Shown one piece after another: positions 46,103 to 56,342 of a stretch of 64,000 nucleotides of DNA; position 1 is the first letter of the stretch, and every line of letters begins with the position of its first letter. The position numbers and the translations under genes were made by a program. Source of the DNA: Panaeolus papilionaceus (Eukaryota > Basidiomycota > Agaricomycetes > Agaricales); the NCBI GenBank assembly GCA_015501605.1, contig JADNRZ010000001.1, positions 682,001 to 746,000 of the forward strand. Reading direction: 5' to 3'. The notes below the pieces were generated by a model. The model was not told the origin of the DNA. It searched no databases and saw only the letters and a program-made list of their open reading frames with translations.

Positions 46103-47026
46103 CTACTCCCTCAACTTCAACAACGCCCCCACCCCCTCCCTCCCCAACGTCTCCTCATAATCCGCCACCGCCTCCACAAGCTCACTCACCCCCACCCCCA
46201 CCTGCCCCGTCCGCTTTGCCTGATTATCCAAAAACCTAACGAACGCCTGCACAGTCGGCACGCGGCTCAGTGTGCTGTGGATGATGCTGATGAATTCGGG
46301 TTCGGTGATGGAGGCGGAGCGCGAGATGAGGCCTTCGTATAGGATTTGGAGGTAGGTGAGGTGTTCGAGGATGGTGTGGGTGGGGGGCGTGGGATTTGAG
46401 GAAGAAGAGGATGAGGATGAGGGGGGAGAAGTGGAGGGGTGGATGGAGTCACCGTATTTGGGATAGTTCTTAAGTCGGTCGAGGAGGAAGTCGTTGGCCT
46501 TATTCGATATCGACGGATTCGAGTGGACAGTTGGTGCGATTGACTCCACCCTATCGTGGTCTGGTCTAGGTTCGGGAGATCTCGCAGCGTCAGATCGCGA
46601 TGCAGCCTGAAACTCATCGTATAACTCATGTAGATGCACCCATTTCTCTCTGACAGTGTTACACTGTATAACCTGATCGTAAATAGCTGGTGGCAGGCAC
46701 GTCTGGAATACCAGATTTCCTTTACTCTGCGCTTTCGCATATTCCCTGAAGAGATGGTGTTGCCAGGGGAAACAGGGCATGGAATAGCCCTCTCTGTACC
46801 ATGCCCCGCGTCTGAATGTGAAGTTGTAGTCCGGGTCGGTGGGCGCGGGGGATGGGGAGATGTCGAGGAGCGCGGGGATGTTTTGCTCCCAGAAATGAGC
46901 CATGATTTTCTCGCGGTATCGAGGCCAGTGGTTCCAGTCTTCGGCGAAGCTGTCTAGTTCCATTGGAGCTGGAGTGTTAATTCGGGGTGCGTGGACGCTG
47001 CTGCGCACGGAGCCGGAGGAGGTCAT
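46103..47026 (-). CDS. Copia Gag-like protein, subtype B, copy 3 (long form)
   Basis: Intact frame of about 307 residues from MTSSGSVRSS at 47026; the open frame extends upstream to 47116, where a possible intron acceptor occurs. Landmarks are DSFAEDWNHWPRYREKIMAH, YNFTFRRGAWYREGY, LVFQTCLPPAIYDQVI, REKWVHLHELYDEFQAA, ILEHLTYLQILYEGLISR and VRFLDNQAKRTGQVG, with a C-terminal VADYEETLGREGVGALL. A Ser-rich linker (SPPSSSSSSSSNP) separates the two helical halves. Its base composition is more GC-rich than copy 2. The whole gene sits exactly in a gap of the segmental duplication. Confidence 0.6.
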   Translation of the reverse strand: MTSSGSVRSSVHAPRINTPAPMELDSFAEDWNHWPRYREKIMAHFWEQNIPALLDISPSPAPTDPDYNFTFRRGAWYREGYSMPCFPWQHHLFREYAKAQSKGNLVFQTCLPPAIYDQVIQCNTVREKWVHLHELYDEFQAASRSDAARSPEPRPDHDRVESIAPTVHSNPSISNKANDFLLDRLKNYPKYGDSIHPSTSPPSSSSSSSSNPTPPTHTILEHLTYLQILYEGLISRSASITEPEFISIIHSTLSRVPTVQAFVRFLDNQAKRTGQVGVGVSELVEAVADYEETLGREGVGALLKLRE

Positions 47027-47399
47027 GGATGCTAGGTTCAGCTGCGGTATAGTTATGAAGCTGCAAGAGAAGGTTAGGGAAGTCGACTGAACGAATAGAG
47101 AATATGACGGGCACACCTATCAGTGAAGGAGAAAGGCTGTCGAAAACGTCGAGGACCCTATACGAACGTTATAGAGTGAGTTAGAGAGAGAGATAGGGAA
47201 GAGGATATGAAAGCTGTAATCATCGTTATTTATGATGACTCCGGATCACCAAAGCCGATGGTTCACACCAGTGTCGTGGGTACTGAGGGGTAATTATATC
47301 CTCGGGCATTCACCCCGGCGTAAAGAGCTCAAGATGAACATGAGACTCGATAAGAAAAGCGACATGTTTGGATCAATTCTGTATGGGTCCGCGGTGTTT
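47027..47399. other. upstream region of the long subtype B gene
   Basis: This may contain a 5' exon (minus strand, 47116 upstream), but none could be placed with confidence. Confidence 0.3.
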
Positions 47400-48928
47400 T
47401 GCAGTCATATTTTGAATCACAAGTTGGAGTATGGTGTCAGTGTACTATGGCCTTATGACATGCATGCATCGCGGGCGCTCCTTCACGTCCGCATATTTGA
47501 TTCAACAAGAAGTTCGATTATTAAATCATAGCTAACAGCCAAAATGGAGCAAAGAACCTCCCCTGGGAACGAAATGGCTGTGCTCCCAATAAGGTATGAG
47601 GCCAATCGCTTCAATACCTCACATGGTGGCATGGTCCAACGGATTGGTGACTCGCAACTCCTATGCATGTGCATAAAGCTGCGCGTTCGATTCCGAGCCA
47701 TGCCAGCGTTGTATCATTATCCCATGCCTCTACCTGCGACACGTATTTCAGGAGTGGCATGGGGTAATGTTTTGCTCTTTTCTTGAATTGTGATTACTCA
47801 TTTTTGCGATGATTTGGAGTGGTTTTATCACTCTAAAATATGGCTTAATGAAAAAAAACCTTTTGAAAGGGCATGACAGCACTTGAGAATCTAATGGAGA
47901 AGGTTCGGGGCTGATGCTTCTGGGGAATAGACGCCCAAGGTCACATGACGGGGACGCGCCGCTTCAACTGCCCCTGTCTACAGTATAGGAGTGGTTGTGG
48001 GTTGGTTTTATTTGGTGGATACTTCTCCTTTGATAATTGATATTAATTATCAATTCCGAGGCTAATCTTTCCCCTACTCCCATTTTGAACAAGGGGTTAT
48101 TGGCATGAATAGTAGTCAGTATCTCGTGGCCGATTGGTTGAAGAGATGGCGATGTCGCACTTCAATTGTTGGCCAGTAAGATTCAAGAGGACTCTTTTTT
48201 TCGTAATGCGAGATATGTCGTATATGCGGCCGTAGAATCCAGAATAAACTGTTCTGATGTATTTTGGATATAGTTGTTATCGACACCACCAAGTTGGACG
48301 TCTACCAACTGCCAACATACGGGATAATACTACACATCACGCGACATTGGCCTTAGTATACGTAGGATCTGCTCAAACCTGAAGGTTCTGCAGGTCACAG
48401 GCCAAGTCAAGGATGGGTTTATCAGAAGTAACTCACTTCGTAATTTTAGGCGAGGAAAGTGAAGGTTACTATCATGCGTCACTAGTGATAGGCATAGACT
48501 TATCACGATAAAAGACTCGTTAGCTGGGTTGCGAGGGCTGTGAGCGGGATGAAGTGGTCAATGTTTTTATGATATCTCCAACCTTGACGCATGAAAGAGG
48601 GTGGAGAAAGGTCAACCTTCAGAAATCAAGGTCTTTGAGGCTGCCTACGATGTTCATCTCTGTATTCGAGGGGAAAAGAGGGATTGTCAAGGGAGTCGGC
48701 AAGACACAAGGGGCGGATGAACCTCGGTGACATTGAAACACACCTGCGAGCAACATGAAACTCATGCATCATGTTGAAAGCTCAACGACTCGAGCTCGGA
48801 ATATTGCTTTCAACTTGAATTGTCGACCTCAAAGCAAGACGGAGAGACTTCGGGGCTAGGAGATAAGATGTGTTGACGTCATAAACCTTAAATGTGCAAT
48901 GCGTGAAAGCATGGTGAGGGTGTGTTAA
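47400..48928 (+). repeat. segmental duplication, copy 2 (right part)
   Basis: Collinear with 42590-44425. The left 50 bases of the same block are at 45868-45917; the about 1.5 kb between holds the subtype B gene and is absent from copy 1. The breakpoints are atgaat on the left and attttgaatcacaag on the right. Confidence 0.75.
47627..47705 (+). repeat. tRNA-like repeat element, copy T2
   Basis: It duplicates T1. The TGGCATG/CATGCCA acceptor-like pairing is kept exactly although several internal bases differ. Box A-like and box B-like segments are identical to T1. Confidence 0.6.
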
Positions 48929-49605
48929 CTCTTGAGCAGGGGGTGGACAGATGAAATGTCAGCGATTTTGAACTTGTTGGCCTGATTGAGAAATACGCCA
49001 TGTTTGATCCTGGGAGCGAGACAGGAGCGCAGTGTAAACTGTGTAATTGTATGTATCGGTTTGTTGACGTGTTGAACGTAGATAGCGTCCACTGCCCTGA
49101 ATCATTGTGGGTGACATAGTTATCGTCAGGGCAGATCAAAATCAAACCAAGCGGCGAGATCTCAACGACGGTAACAACGAGAGGCGATAATTCCCATCTG
49201 AATCCCGAGAAGGAGGGAATGTGCATAAATAGTTTGAATAACTGCGTGTTTGGCGTGCGACTGGAATCAACGATGTCGCGTGTTCGAGTTTCGAGACAGT
49301 AATTGACCGGAATGAACCCCCAAAACGCAGTCATTGAAAGGAAAACCCTAACCCATTGTTCATATTTTAATAACATGCGTTTAGTGCGCGGTCAATTGAA
49401 AATAAACAGAAAAGAGTCTGAGAAAAAACAACAAGGCAGGCTGTGTTCAGTTTTAGCGGACTTTCAACAGTCTTTGTTGATGGTTGATTTCCCCTCTTTC
49501 CCTCACTCAGACTCAACATCAACATCCCCTCGATTCATTCTTTCCTCTCCATTCCCAACTGCTCCTCCCTCTGAATCATCCTCAATCTTCCATCTATAAT
49601 TCAAC
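48929..49605. other. intergenic, upstream of the zf-PARP gene
   Basis: A minus-strand frame (49376-48888) has 162 codons without recognisable motifs and extends into duplicated non-coding DNA, so it is not called. Pyrimidine-rich sequence precedes the zf-PARP ATG. Confidence 0.35.
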
Positions 49606-51555
49606 ATGTCTGAAAGTAAAACTGGCTACAGACTTGAATACGCTCCTTCTGCCAGAGCAAAATGTAAAGGTGCGTTTGGGTGTTTCATTTACAACTACGC
49701 ACGCACGCACTTAACTCTGCTTTTCATCCTTTTTCATATCAAACTTGCTGCGTTTTCTTTCATGATTTCTCTATGCTCTCATCAATGTGAACACTCCTCA
49801 ACGCATCATATCGCCCATATTGCCTGCCACGTCGAACGCTCTCTCCCCTTGAACTGCACTGCACATCCATCTCAGGTCCTAAACCATGCAGTGGTAAGTC
49901 CAAATCCAACATGAATCACGTTGATGCGATGTTGTTGATGTCTGCGTTTTCTCTCTCTCTCCTTCTCCCTCTTCCTCTATCCACATCGTCATCATGTAGG
50001 CACCGCCATCAACAAGGGTGAACTCCGTTTTGGCACTCTGATCGACATGCGTGGTATGCCATCATTGTACGTCCTCATCCTCAGTCATACCCACAACATC
50101 CCTAACCGCTGTCTTTCCATTCAACCACCACCACCTCCTTCCCACTCTTATCACCCACAGCCAATGGCGCCACTGGGGCTGCGTCACCACCCGCATCCTC
50201 GCCAACGTCAAGGAAAAATTCGCCGACGCCGCTGATGTAGACGGCTACGACGAGCTCCAAGACGCAGACAAGGAGCGTGTCAACAAGGCTTGGGAGGAGG
50301 GCAAGGTCGCTGATGAGGATATTCCGGAGAGTGCTAGGAAACCCGAGCCGGAGGATGGAGCAGAAGAGGAGGAGAAGCCGAAGAAGAAGAGGGCGGCAAA
50401 GGTGCGTTGTGTTGAGTTGTGTAGATGGAGGAGTGCTGATGTGCGTGTTGGTTTGTAGAAGGCTGCTCCTGCTCCTGAGAGCGGTGCTGAAGATGATGAA
50501 GAGGAGGTTGTTGAGAAACCTAAGAAAAGGGCACCTGCTAAGAAAGCCGCTGCTGAGCCTAAAGAGAAAAAGGAAAAAGCTGCGCCTAAGAAGAGGGCTC
50601 CAAAGAAAAAGGTGTGTTTACTCTCCACTTCCTTATACATACTCGCACTCAGACTTGCACCTCCTAACGCGCGCGCAGGTCGAACCTGAAGATGACTCCG
50701 ACGTTGAGGACTTCACAAAGGAGCTCGCAGAGGTGTCTGCTGGGTCGGATGAAGACGAGATAGAAGAGGAACAGCCCAAGCCAAAGGCGAAGAAGCCGTC
50801 TTCAAGTGCTGCTGCTAAGAAGGCGCCTGCGTCGAAGACTGCTGCCGCGAAGGAGAAGGAAAAGGCCCCCGCCTCAAAATCTGCAGCTAAAGAAAAGGCA
50901 CCGGCGAAAGAGAAAGCAGCGCCCAAGGAGAAGGCACCTGCGAAGGAAAAGGCTCCAGCGAAAGAGAAAGAGGTGAAGGAGAAGGCACCTGCGAAGGAGA
51001 AGCCAGCGAGTAAGAAGGCTCCCGCCAAGGAGAAGGCTGAAAAACCTGCCGCTGAGGAGAAGGAGAAGAAACCTGCGAGTAAGAAGGCACCGGCGAGTAA
51101 GAAGAAGGCTGCACCTGCTGTATGTGTTTTTATATTATATTTCGACTTTTGGTTGGGGAGATTGATGATTTTTGGGTTGACAGGACGAGGACGTCGAGAT
51201 GGATGATGCAGCGCCTGCTGCTGGATCATCTACTGATGCGGAGAATAGGAAGCGAAAGGTGTGTTTACACCGTTTGGTTTGGGATGCTTTGCTGATGACT
51301 TTCTGCTTTCTCCTGTGTTGTTTACCCTCCGACTCATCCTTCGAATCGCACACTCCCCCACTCCCAACTCTACCTATCCCAAAACCCAACTCTACCCTAT
51401 ACCCCGAAATCGAACTTGAAATACCGTGTTGCGACAATCAGCGCGCCCCCGCCGCTGCCAAGCCCCCTTCGAAAAAGGCCAAACCCGCCAGTGGAGCTGC
51501 AAAGGCGAAGAAGAGCAAGGAGGTTATCGAGGATGAGGATGATGATGATGAGTAG
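49606..51555 (+). CDS. PARP-type zinc-finger protein with Lys/Ala/Pro-rich tail
   Basis: Eight exons: 49606-49669, 49876-49893, 50000-50066, 50161-50401, 50459-50611, 50679-51119, 51184-51258, 51442-51555. They give 390 residues. The N-terminal zf-PARP domain reads GYRLEYAPSARAKCKG, KPCSGTAINKGELRFGTLID and QWRHWGCV, giving two Cys plus the HxxC ligands. This finger binds DNA strand breaks in PARP1, DNA ligase III and fungal relatives. The rest is a long highly charged tail with many KEKAPA/KKAPA repeats, acidic blocks and likely nuclear localisation signals, ending EDEDDDDE. There is no catalytic PARP domain. It probably acts as a chromatin or DNA-damage factor. It is the parent of the chimeric gene at 35393. 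Confidence 0.85.
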
Positions 51556-52408
51556 AGGATGCATCATGACCCGAAGGTGCGACGCTGTTTGATGACTGAG
51601 AGTGTAAGGTGCGGTGCGGTGCGGTGCGGTGCGGAGGGGACTTGTAACAATCGAAAACGAAACGAAACCAACTGACATGAAACAATAACACAGCGATACC
51701 TCTTCCCTTTTCCTGTTCCTTTTTTGCTTATTCGATTTCTCTCCTCTGTTTTTGTCTCTTGTGCTATCCTTGCTATCCGAGTCGATTCCTTTAACCTTGC
51801 TTGTGAACGCTAATAAGTATTGTTTTTTGATCAACAACGTAGAAAATTAATTAATCATTCAATTCAATTCATTCAATTCGACTCTCCTGTGAGCCTTGCT
51901 CGTGTTTGCAATTCGTGTTTAATTCCTTGACCGTCCATTTGATATGCTATGAACTAAAATTGAATCATTTGTTTGTCTGTTTGTATGCACGGCTGTTCCA
52001 TAAGTACTCTGATATCGATGACTTCTCTCGTTTCTTGTTGTAAGATTGTGAGTCACTAGCGGGATGCTGAGGAAGCAGGCGGAGTCTGTGTTTAATAGAC
52101 AGGAAGTGTCGACACTGTTTGAGATTCCTACTAAAGACTAGAGGCACAAGGCGGTGCTCCAATTTTACCATCAGTCTTTCGGAGTGACAATCTTGGCATG
52201 TGATGCGTGACACAGCATCGAGCGCTTACTTCTCATCCGAGGCTTTACGCGTCTTCTTCAACTGATTCACCATCTGCTAATGGGTTCTTTAATTACGCCA
52301 AACTTGCCATCCAGTCTTTTACATACCTCTATCATAGAAAAGGTTAAAATGCACCATAATACAGGCGAGAACACAACAAACAAAGCAAGGAAAAACACTC
52401 GAGAGCGC
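51556..52408. other. 3' flank of zf-PARP gene
   Basis: No gene is seen. It contains a short GGTGC tandem repeat. Confidence 0.35.
51608..51634 (+). repeat. GGTGC pentanucleotide microsatellite
   Basis: Five consecutive ggtgc units lie in the 3' flank or 3' UTR of the zf-PARP gene. Confidence 0.85.
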
Positions 52409-52560
52409 AAAACGATCATCACACCCCAATATCTCGCAATTGAGATATCGGGGTGTGACAATCTGGACGCTGGTACAGCGCGGAATTGAACTCGCATCCT
52501 TACGCATTTAGAGCTAGATGCGTAATGATGCGAGGTACTTATCCGTTGGGCTATGCCACC
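52409..52560 (-). ncRNA. tRNA-like small RNA candidate with 3' hairpin, copy T3
   Basis: Read on the minus strand, a tRNA-like head starts GGTGGCATAGCCCAACGG (52560). A long internal arm follows: 52491-52507 against 52518-52534, 17 positions with one mismatch. Then comes box B-like GAGTTCAATTCC. A 3' hairpin (arms 52457-52442 and 52435-52420, 6-base loop) pairs over 16 positions including one G-U, and a TTTT at 52412-52409 follows. The order box A, box B, hairpin, T-run is what a Pol III transcript of about 150 nt would show. It is not a functional tRNA, because the T-arm does not pair. Confidence 0.45.
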
Positions 52561-52744
52561 GTGTAAGGAGTTGGAGGTGAGCGGGTTATGAGCAGGTTTG
52601 GATGTGATGGTTGTGTGAGTGCGTGAAATTTGCGCGTTGCTTATAACACATAAACTGTCTTCAACAGTAGAGCCAATTTGCTGCTACCCTTTATACAGAA
52701 ATTATATCTAATAAGAATAACATGAGAATAAAATAAAATAAAAT

Positions 52745-52901
52745 AAAAAAATGATCATCCCACTTCAATATCAGGCTGAAGATATCGAAGTGGGATGATA
52801 CCAGAACGGTGGCACAGCGCGGAATTGAACTCGCAGCTTCACGCATTCGGGGTATTAAATGCGTGAAGGTGCGAGTCGCTTATCCGTTGGGCTATAACAC
52901 C
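52745..52901 (-). ncRNA. tRNA-like small RNA candidate with 3' hairpin, copy T4
   Basis: Same layout as T3. The head is GGTGTTATAGCCCAACGG. The internal 17-position arm (52830-52846 against 52859-52875) has one mismatch, and the box B-like segment is identical. A 3' hairpin has 19-position arms 52799-52781 and 52772-52754 with an 8-base loop, followed by a run of seven T at 52751-52745. Compared with T3, the hairpin stem differs at three adjacent-block positions and all three are compensated on the other arm. Confidence 0.45.
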
Positions 52902-53767
52902 ATTGATACTGGGTGTGAATGTACGGGATTAAATGCCTGCCTAGAGGTCTAGGTGGGTAAGAGTTACGAGTCCGTTATGAGGAACGCAATGTAGGAGGAT
53001 ATCACGTAGAGTTCGCTTCAAGAATGGTACTCATATTATAGAGTGACGATAATAAGAAATGCGTAATATCTCCTGTTTCCTAATAGGTTCAGTTGCGGGG
53101 AGCTTGAGCCGATGGCGACAACAAACTGAAATCAAACGAAAGAGTCAAGTAGCGACCTAACAAGACGACTACCAAACGGTAAGTTGAATCGAACGTTCTA
53201 TGAGACTTGACACGCAAAACTCACACCAAGGAAACATCGGAAGATTGAAGAATTACCTTCGAATCTTGAAACGAAGGCGGGAAATGCGCGACAAAGCCTC
53301 AGTGCTGCGAGAAAACCCAGGTGCGAGTAGCTTATCCATTGGGCTATATTACCAATAATTCTAGGTGCAATTGTACGGGGTGGCCCAGGTGGGCTGGCTG
53401 GATACAGTGGCCAGAAATTGAATTAGATAGAGGCCGAAAACTATCGAGGGCAGTTGTTTATGATTCAAATTCACTTATAGAGACCTGTTTTTGATAACAG
53501 AATTAAAGATACGTTGAGTTTAGGGGTTTGACTGAGAACAATATGTTTGAAGCTCAAACGGATGCTGACGCACGATACTATTTGAGCCAAAATGCCCGAC
53601 ATCTCGTAATCGGCCTTCATACTTGAAATTAATGTCCCACAGCTGCCAATGCTATACGATCACATGTAGAAAAACGAACATGAGGCGTTGATGTCAAAGA
53701 TAATCACAATCGCAGTGAATCTCTTTGATTCCACACCACAACTACTCGTTCCACCTCGCAGAGAAAC
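52902..53767. other. intergenic, upstream of a subtype C Gag-like gene
   Basis: Apart from a truncated tRNA-like copy at 53319-53356 I see nothing supportable. Confidence 0.35.
53319..53356 (-). repeat. truncated tRNA-like repeat, copy T5
   Basis: The minus strand reads TTGGTAATATAGCCCAATGG then ATAAGCTACTCGCACC, matching the 5' half of T3 and T4. The box B half and the hairpin are missing. Confidence 0.55.
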
Positions 53768-54541
53768 TTGACCATGTCTGAATATGTAAAGCTCAAACCG
53801 GACTTGAGCAACTGGACCATCTATGCCGATATGTTCAAGGCCCGCTTGAACCGTAGTGAATGGGGTGACCACCTCGACCCTCGCTCACCTACATACCTTC
53901 CTCCACCTGGCCGTCCCGGTACATCACAGCAAGAAATATATAAAACTTACATGCGAATAGAAGGGGATGCAACAATAATGTTGTCCAACTCCGTCCCTGC
54001 ATCTGTCTACAGCCAAATAGCTGGAGAAGAAACGCTTCTTAAGAAATGGGAGAAGCTGAAGGAGTTACATGAAGCTAAATCCCAGCGGCAGGCTATTTCT
54101 AGCGCTATTGCAGACGATGAAGATCAGATGGCTGAAATTGATGAAGCAGAAGAGGCGTCCATCTCTCCTTATACGGAGAAATCCATCATTATCGACTATC
54201 TCAAACACTCTAAATATACCCCTGCTATGTCGGTCCTCTCCCACTTGACCCACCTCAAAGTCTTGAGAGAGGGTCTAATCAACAGAAGGAGAGTCTTATC
54301 GGATAGCGACTTTCTGGAATACGTCAGGGACTCATTCCCCCCTGGATCTCAATATCAGAAATACCTCAAGGCGGTAACGACGAGAACGCAGGGGCGAGAA
54401 GATGACGATGGGCCTCAAGGTGGAGATCAGAGGCCAAAGCTCAACGAGGTTTTTGGGATTCTCGTGGAACTAGAGAAGCAAGAGAAGCCTGAGCCTGAGG
54501 CTCAGGCCCTCAAACGGAGGAAATTTACAGACAAATTCTAA
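53768..54541 (+). CDS. Copia Gag-like protein, subtype C, copy 1
   Basis: Intact single exon of 257 residues. It begins MSEYVKLKPDLSNWTIYADM. The core has ATIMLSNSVPASVYSQIAGE and LLKKWEKLKELHEAKSQRQ. The second half has IDYLKHSKYTPAMSVLSHLT, KVLREGLINRRRVLSDSDFL and SQYQKYLKAVTTRTQ. The C-terminus is charged (ALKRRKFTDKF) and could be nuclear-directing. It is clearly paralogous to the gene at 55147. No zinc knuckle or pol domains are present. Confidence 0.6.
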   Translation: MTMSEYVKLKPDLSNWTIYADMFKARLNRSEWGDHLDPRSPTYLPPPGRPGTSQQEIYKTYMRIEGDATIMLSNSVPASVYSQIAGEETLLKKWEKLKELHEAKSQRQAISSAIADDEDQMAEIDEAEEASISPYTEKSIIIDYLKHSKYTPAMSVLSHLTHLKVLREGLINRRRVLSDSDFLEYVRDSFPPGSQYQKYLKAVTTRTQGREDDDGPQGGDQRPKLNEVFGILVELEKQEKPEPEAQALKRRKFTDKF

Positions 54542-55146
54542 TCCCAAGCGATGTTGTAGTCGGCTAAGAATACTATGATCCCATTGAATATACTAGTATC
54601 CGAGCTGTGTGCTCTAGAGTTGTACACTCATACGATTGAATACAACTTTACGTCGACGGGACTGAGTAAAGGTTATCAAAGAGAATTGGCAATGAATCAT
54701 GAGTACTGATTGTGAGTGGGGTGTTAAGGTCATCGAACCTTTTCGGTTGGTCTCTCAAATTTCGGCAAGCGAAAGAGTTGCGATGTTACAGGGCCTGCTA
54801 CCTGGCGGTGGGTTTCGTTTCTTAATATGCGGTTGAGTCACAGCTTTAGCGAAACTCCCTGACAAGACAACAGGAAAAACTAATATAACAGTTAGTATCC
54901 GATGTGATGCATGTGATGTATGTGATGTGCTTTTCAGTTGTGTGGATACGCACTGTGAGATACGCCATTACAAGACAGACGTCAATGCTTCACATGCACA
55001 GCCCATATTCACTCCACGTGTCGTGACAAAGAACATGAGCTCTGGTATCACAAGTTATCATGATTTCTGCCGCTACCACACCCTTACTTACACACTCATC
55101 AACGCTTAACCCCTGGGTAGAAACCCATCTTCGACGTTAACTCGAC
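54542..55146. other. spacer between two subtype C Gag-like genes
   Basis: No gene is seen. A gatgtgatgcatgtgatgtatgtgatgtg short repeat region lies at about 54900-54928. Confidence 0.35.
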
Positions 55147-55914
55147 ATGCTCGTTAAGCTCAAAGCAGACTGGAGCAACTGGGAACTGTACAAAGACGCG
55201 ACCAGCGCTTACCTGAAATCGAAGGGCCTAGGACCTCACATCGATAATCGCTTGATGGGCAACCCTCCCCTGAGTGGTATCCAGGACCCAGAAATGCGAG
55301 CTGCTCTATTGGATTACATGAAAAACGAAGGGCTTGGAACAGTCATACTGTTCGAGTCCCTCCCGTCGTCTATATACACGCAGCTGACGGGACAAGATTC
55401 CCTCCTGAAAAAATGGGAGGCCCTGCAGAAGTTGCACAGGGTGCACAAATCGGAGGCCCTGCAGAAGGGGGCGGATTCACTCCTCAAAGCGGTACTGCCG
55501 GGTCAAACACCCGTTCAATATGGAGATGGGGCGACGCGTTCTTATACGGAAGAACAGTCCCTGATTATCGGCGATCTCAAAGACTTGAAATACAACTTAC
55601 AAAAGTCCATGCTTTCCCACTTGATCCACTTCACAGTCTTAAGAGAAGGGCTGCTCAACAGAGATCTTGTCATCTCCGATTACGAGTTCCTCGGATACAT
55701 CAGAGAATCATTTCCCAACACATCTCATTACCACTACTACGTGAAGGCAGTGACTGCGAGAATGCAAGGTGGACAAGGTGATACCAGTCGCGGTGGGCAT
55801 GAGAGTGGAAATCAGAGGTCTAGGGTCGATGAGGTGTTTGAAATGCTGGTGGAGATCGAGAAACTAGTGAAGGAGGAGGCAGCCAGGGTCGCACCCTTTA
55901 ACAATTACTACTAA
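55147..55914 (+). CDS. Copia Gag-like protein, subtype C, copy 2
   Basis: Intact single exon of 255 residues. It begins MLVKLKADWSNWELYKDATS. It shares GLGTVILFESLPSSIYTQL, LLKKWEALQKLHRVHK, KSMLSHLIHFTVLREGLLNR and SHYHYYVKAVTARMQ with copy 1. A short internal repeat (EALQK...EALQKG) lies in the linker. The two copies lie in tandem in the same orientation, 605 bp apart. Confidence 0.6.
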   Translation: MLVKLKADWSNWELYKDATSAYLKSKGLGPHIDNRLMGNPPLSGIQDPEMRAALLDYMKNEGLGTVILFESLPSSIYTQLTGQDSLLKKWEALQKLHRVHKSEALQKGADSLLKAVLPGQTPVQYGDGATRSYTEEQSLIIGDLKDLKYNLQKSMLSHLIHFTVLREGLLNRDLVISDYEFLGYIRESFPNTSHYHYYVKAVTARMQGGQGDTSRGGHESGNQRSRVDEVFEMLVEIEKLVKEEAARVAPFNNYY

Positions 55915-56342
55915 TCCCTGTTTATCCACATCAGCAGCCTTCAATAAAGACCATAATACCAAGCACATTTAAAAATGACCTGTGACAGATTACCAGCCCT
56001 GCTCCGCGAAAACGGCTGGGAAGAATGATGAAGGAGCCCGACATCCATTCAACAGATAATGTCAAAAAAGTCTTTCCTTGTGCTGATTCTTGTAACAACT
56101 TTGACGGCTGGAAGCTGACACAGGAGACTTTGTCATATCATTCTGCAGTCTGCTGTCCTAATACAATACAATCACTCACGTGGATCTGACATCGACCTTA
56201 TTTAAATTTTAATCCCACTGATTTTTTTTTAGCTTTTTATCGCTCGAACGAACTAACATAGTCGAACTAGCCTCTCATCCTTCTTTAGTTACGCATCCAT
56301 CGCCTCAAATTCTCATACTGCAATTTTTAAATATCGATTATC
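55915..56342. other. short spacer
   Basis: No gene is seen. Confidence 0.35.

Noticed and set aside
48888..49376. 162-codon minus-strand frame
   Set aside because: Its 3' part lies in duplicated non-coding DNA, the corresponding copy at 44.4 kb is not open in the same way, and no family features are seen.
50277..51206. 309-codon plus-strand frame overlapping the zf-PARP gene
   Set aside because: It reads through introns in another frame; the spliced frame gives a coherent zf-PARP protein.
50633..51229. 198-codon minus-strand frame opposite the zf-PARP tail
   Set aside because: It is the antisense of the KEKAPA repeat coding exon; the composition (FSFAGAF repeats) is an artefact of the sense repeat.
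52471..52560. Functional tRNA gene at T3 (and T4)
   Set aside because: Box A/B-like sequences are present, but the T-arm does not form a stem and the anticodon arm is a 17-position hairpin.
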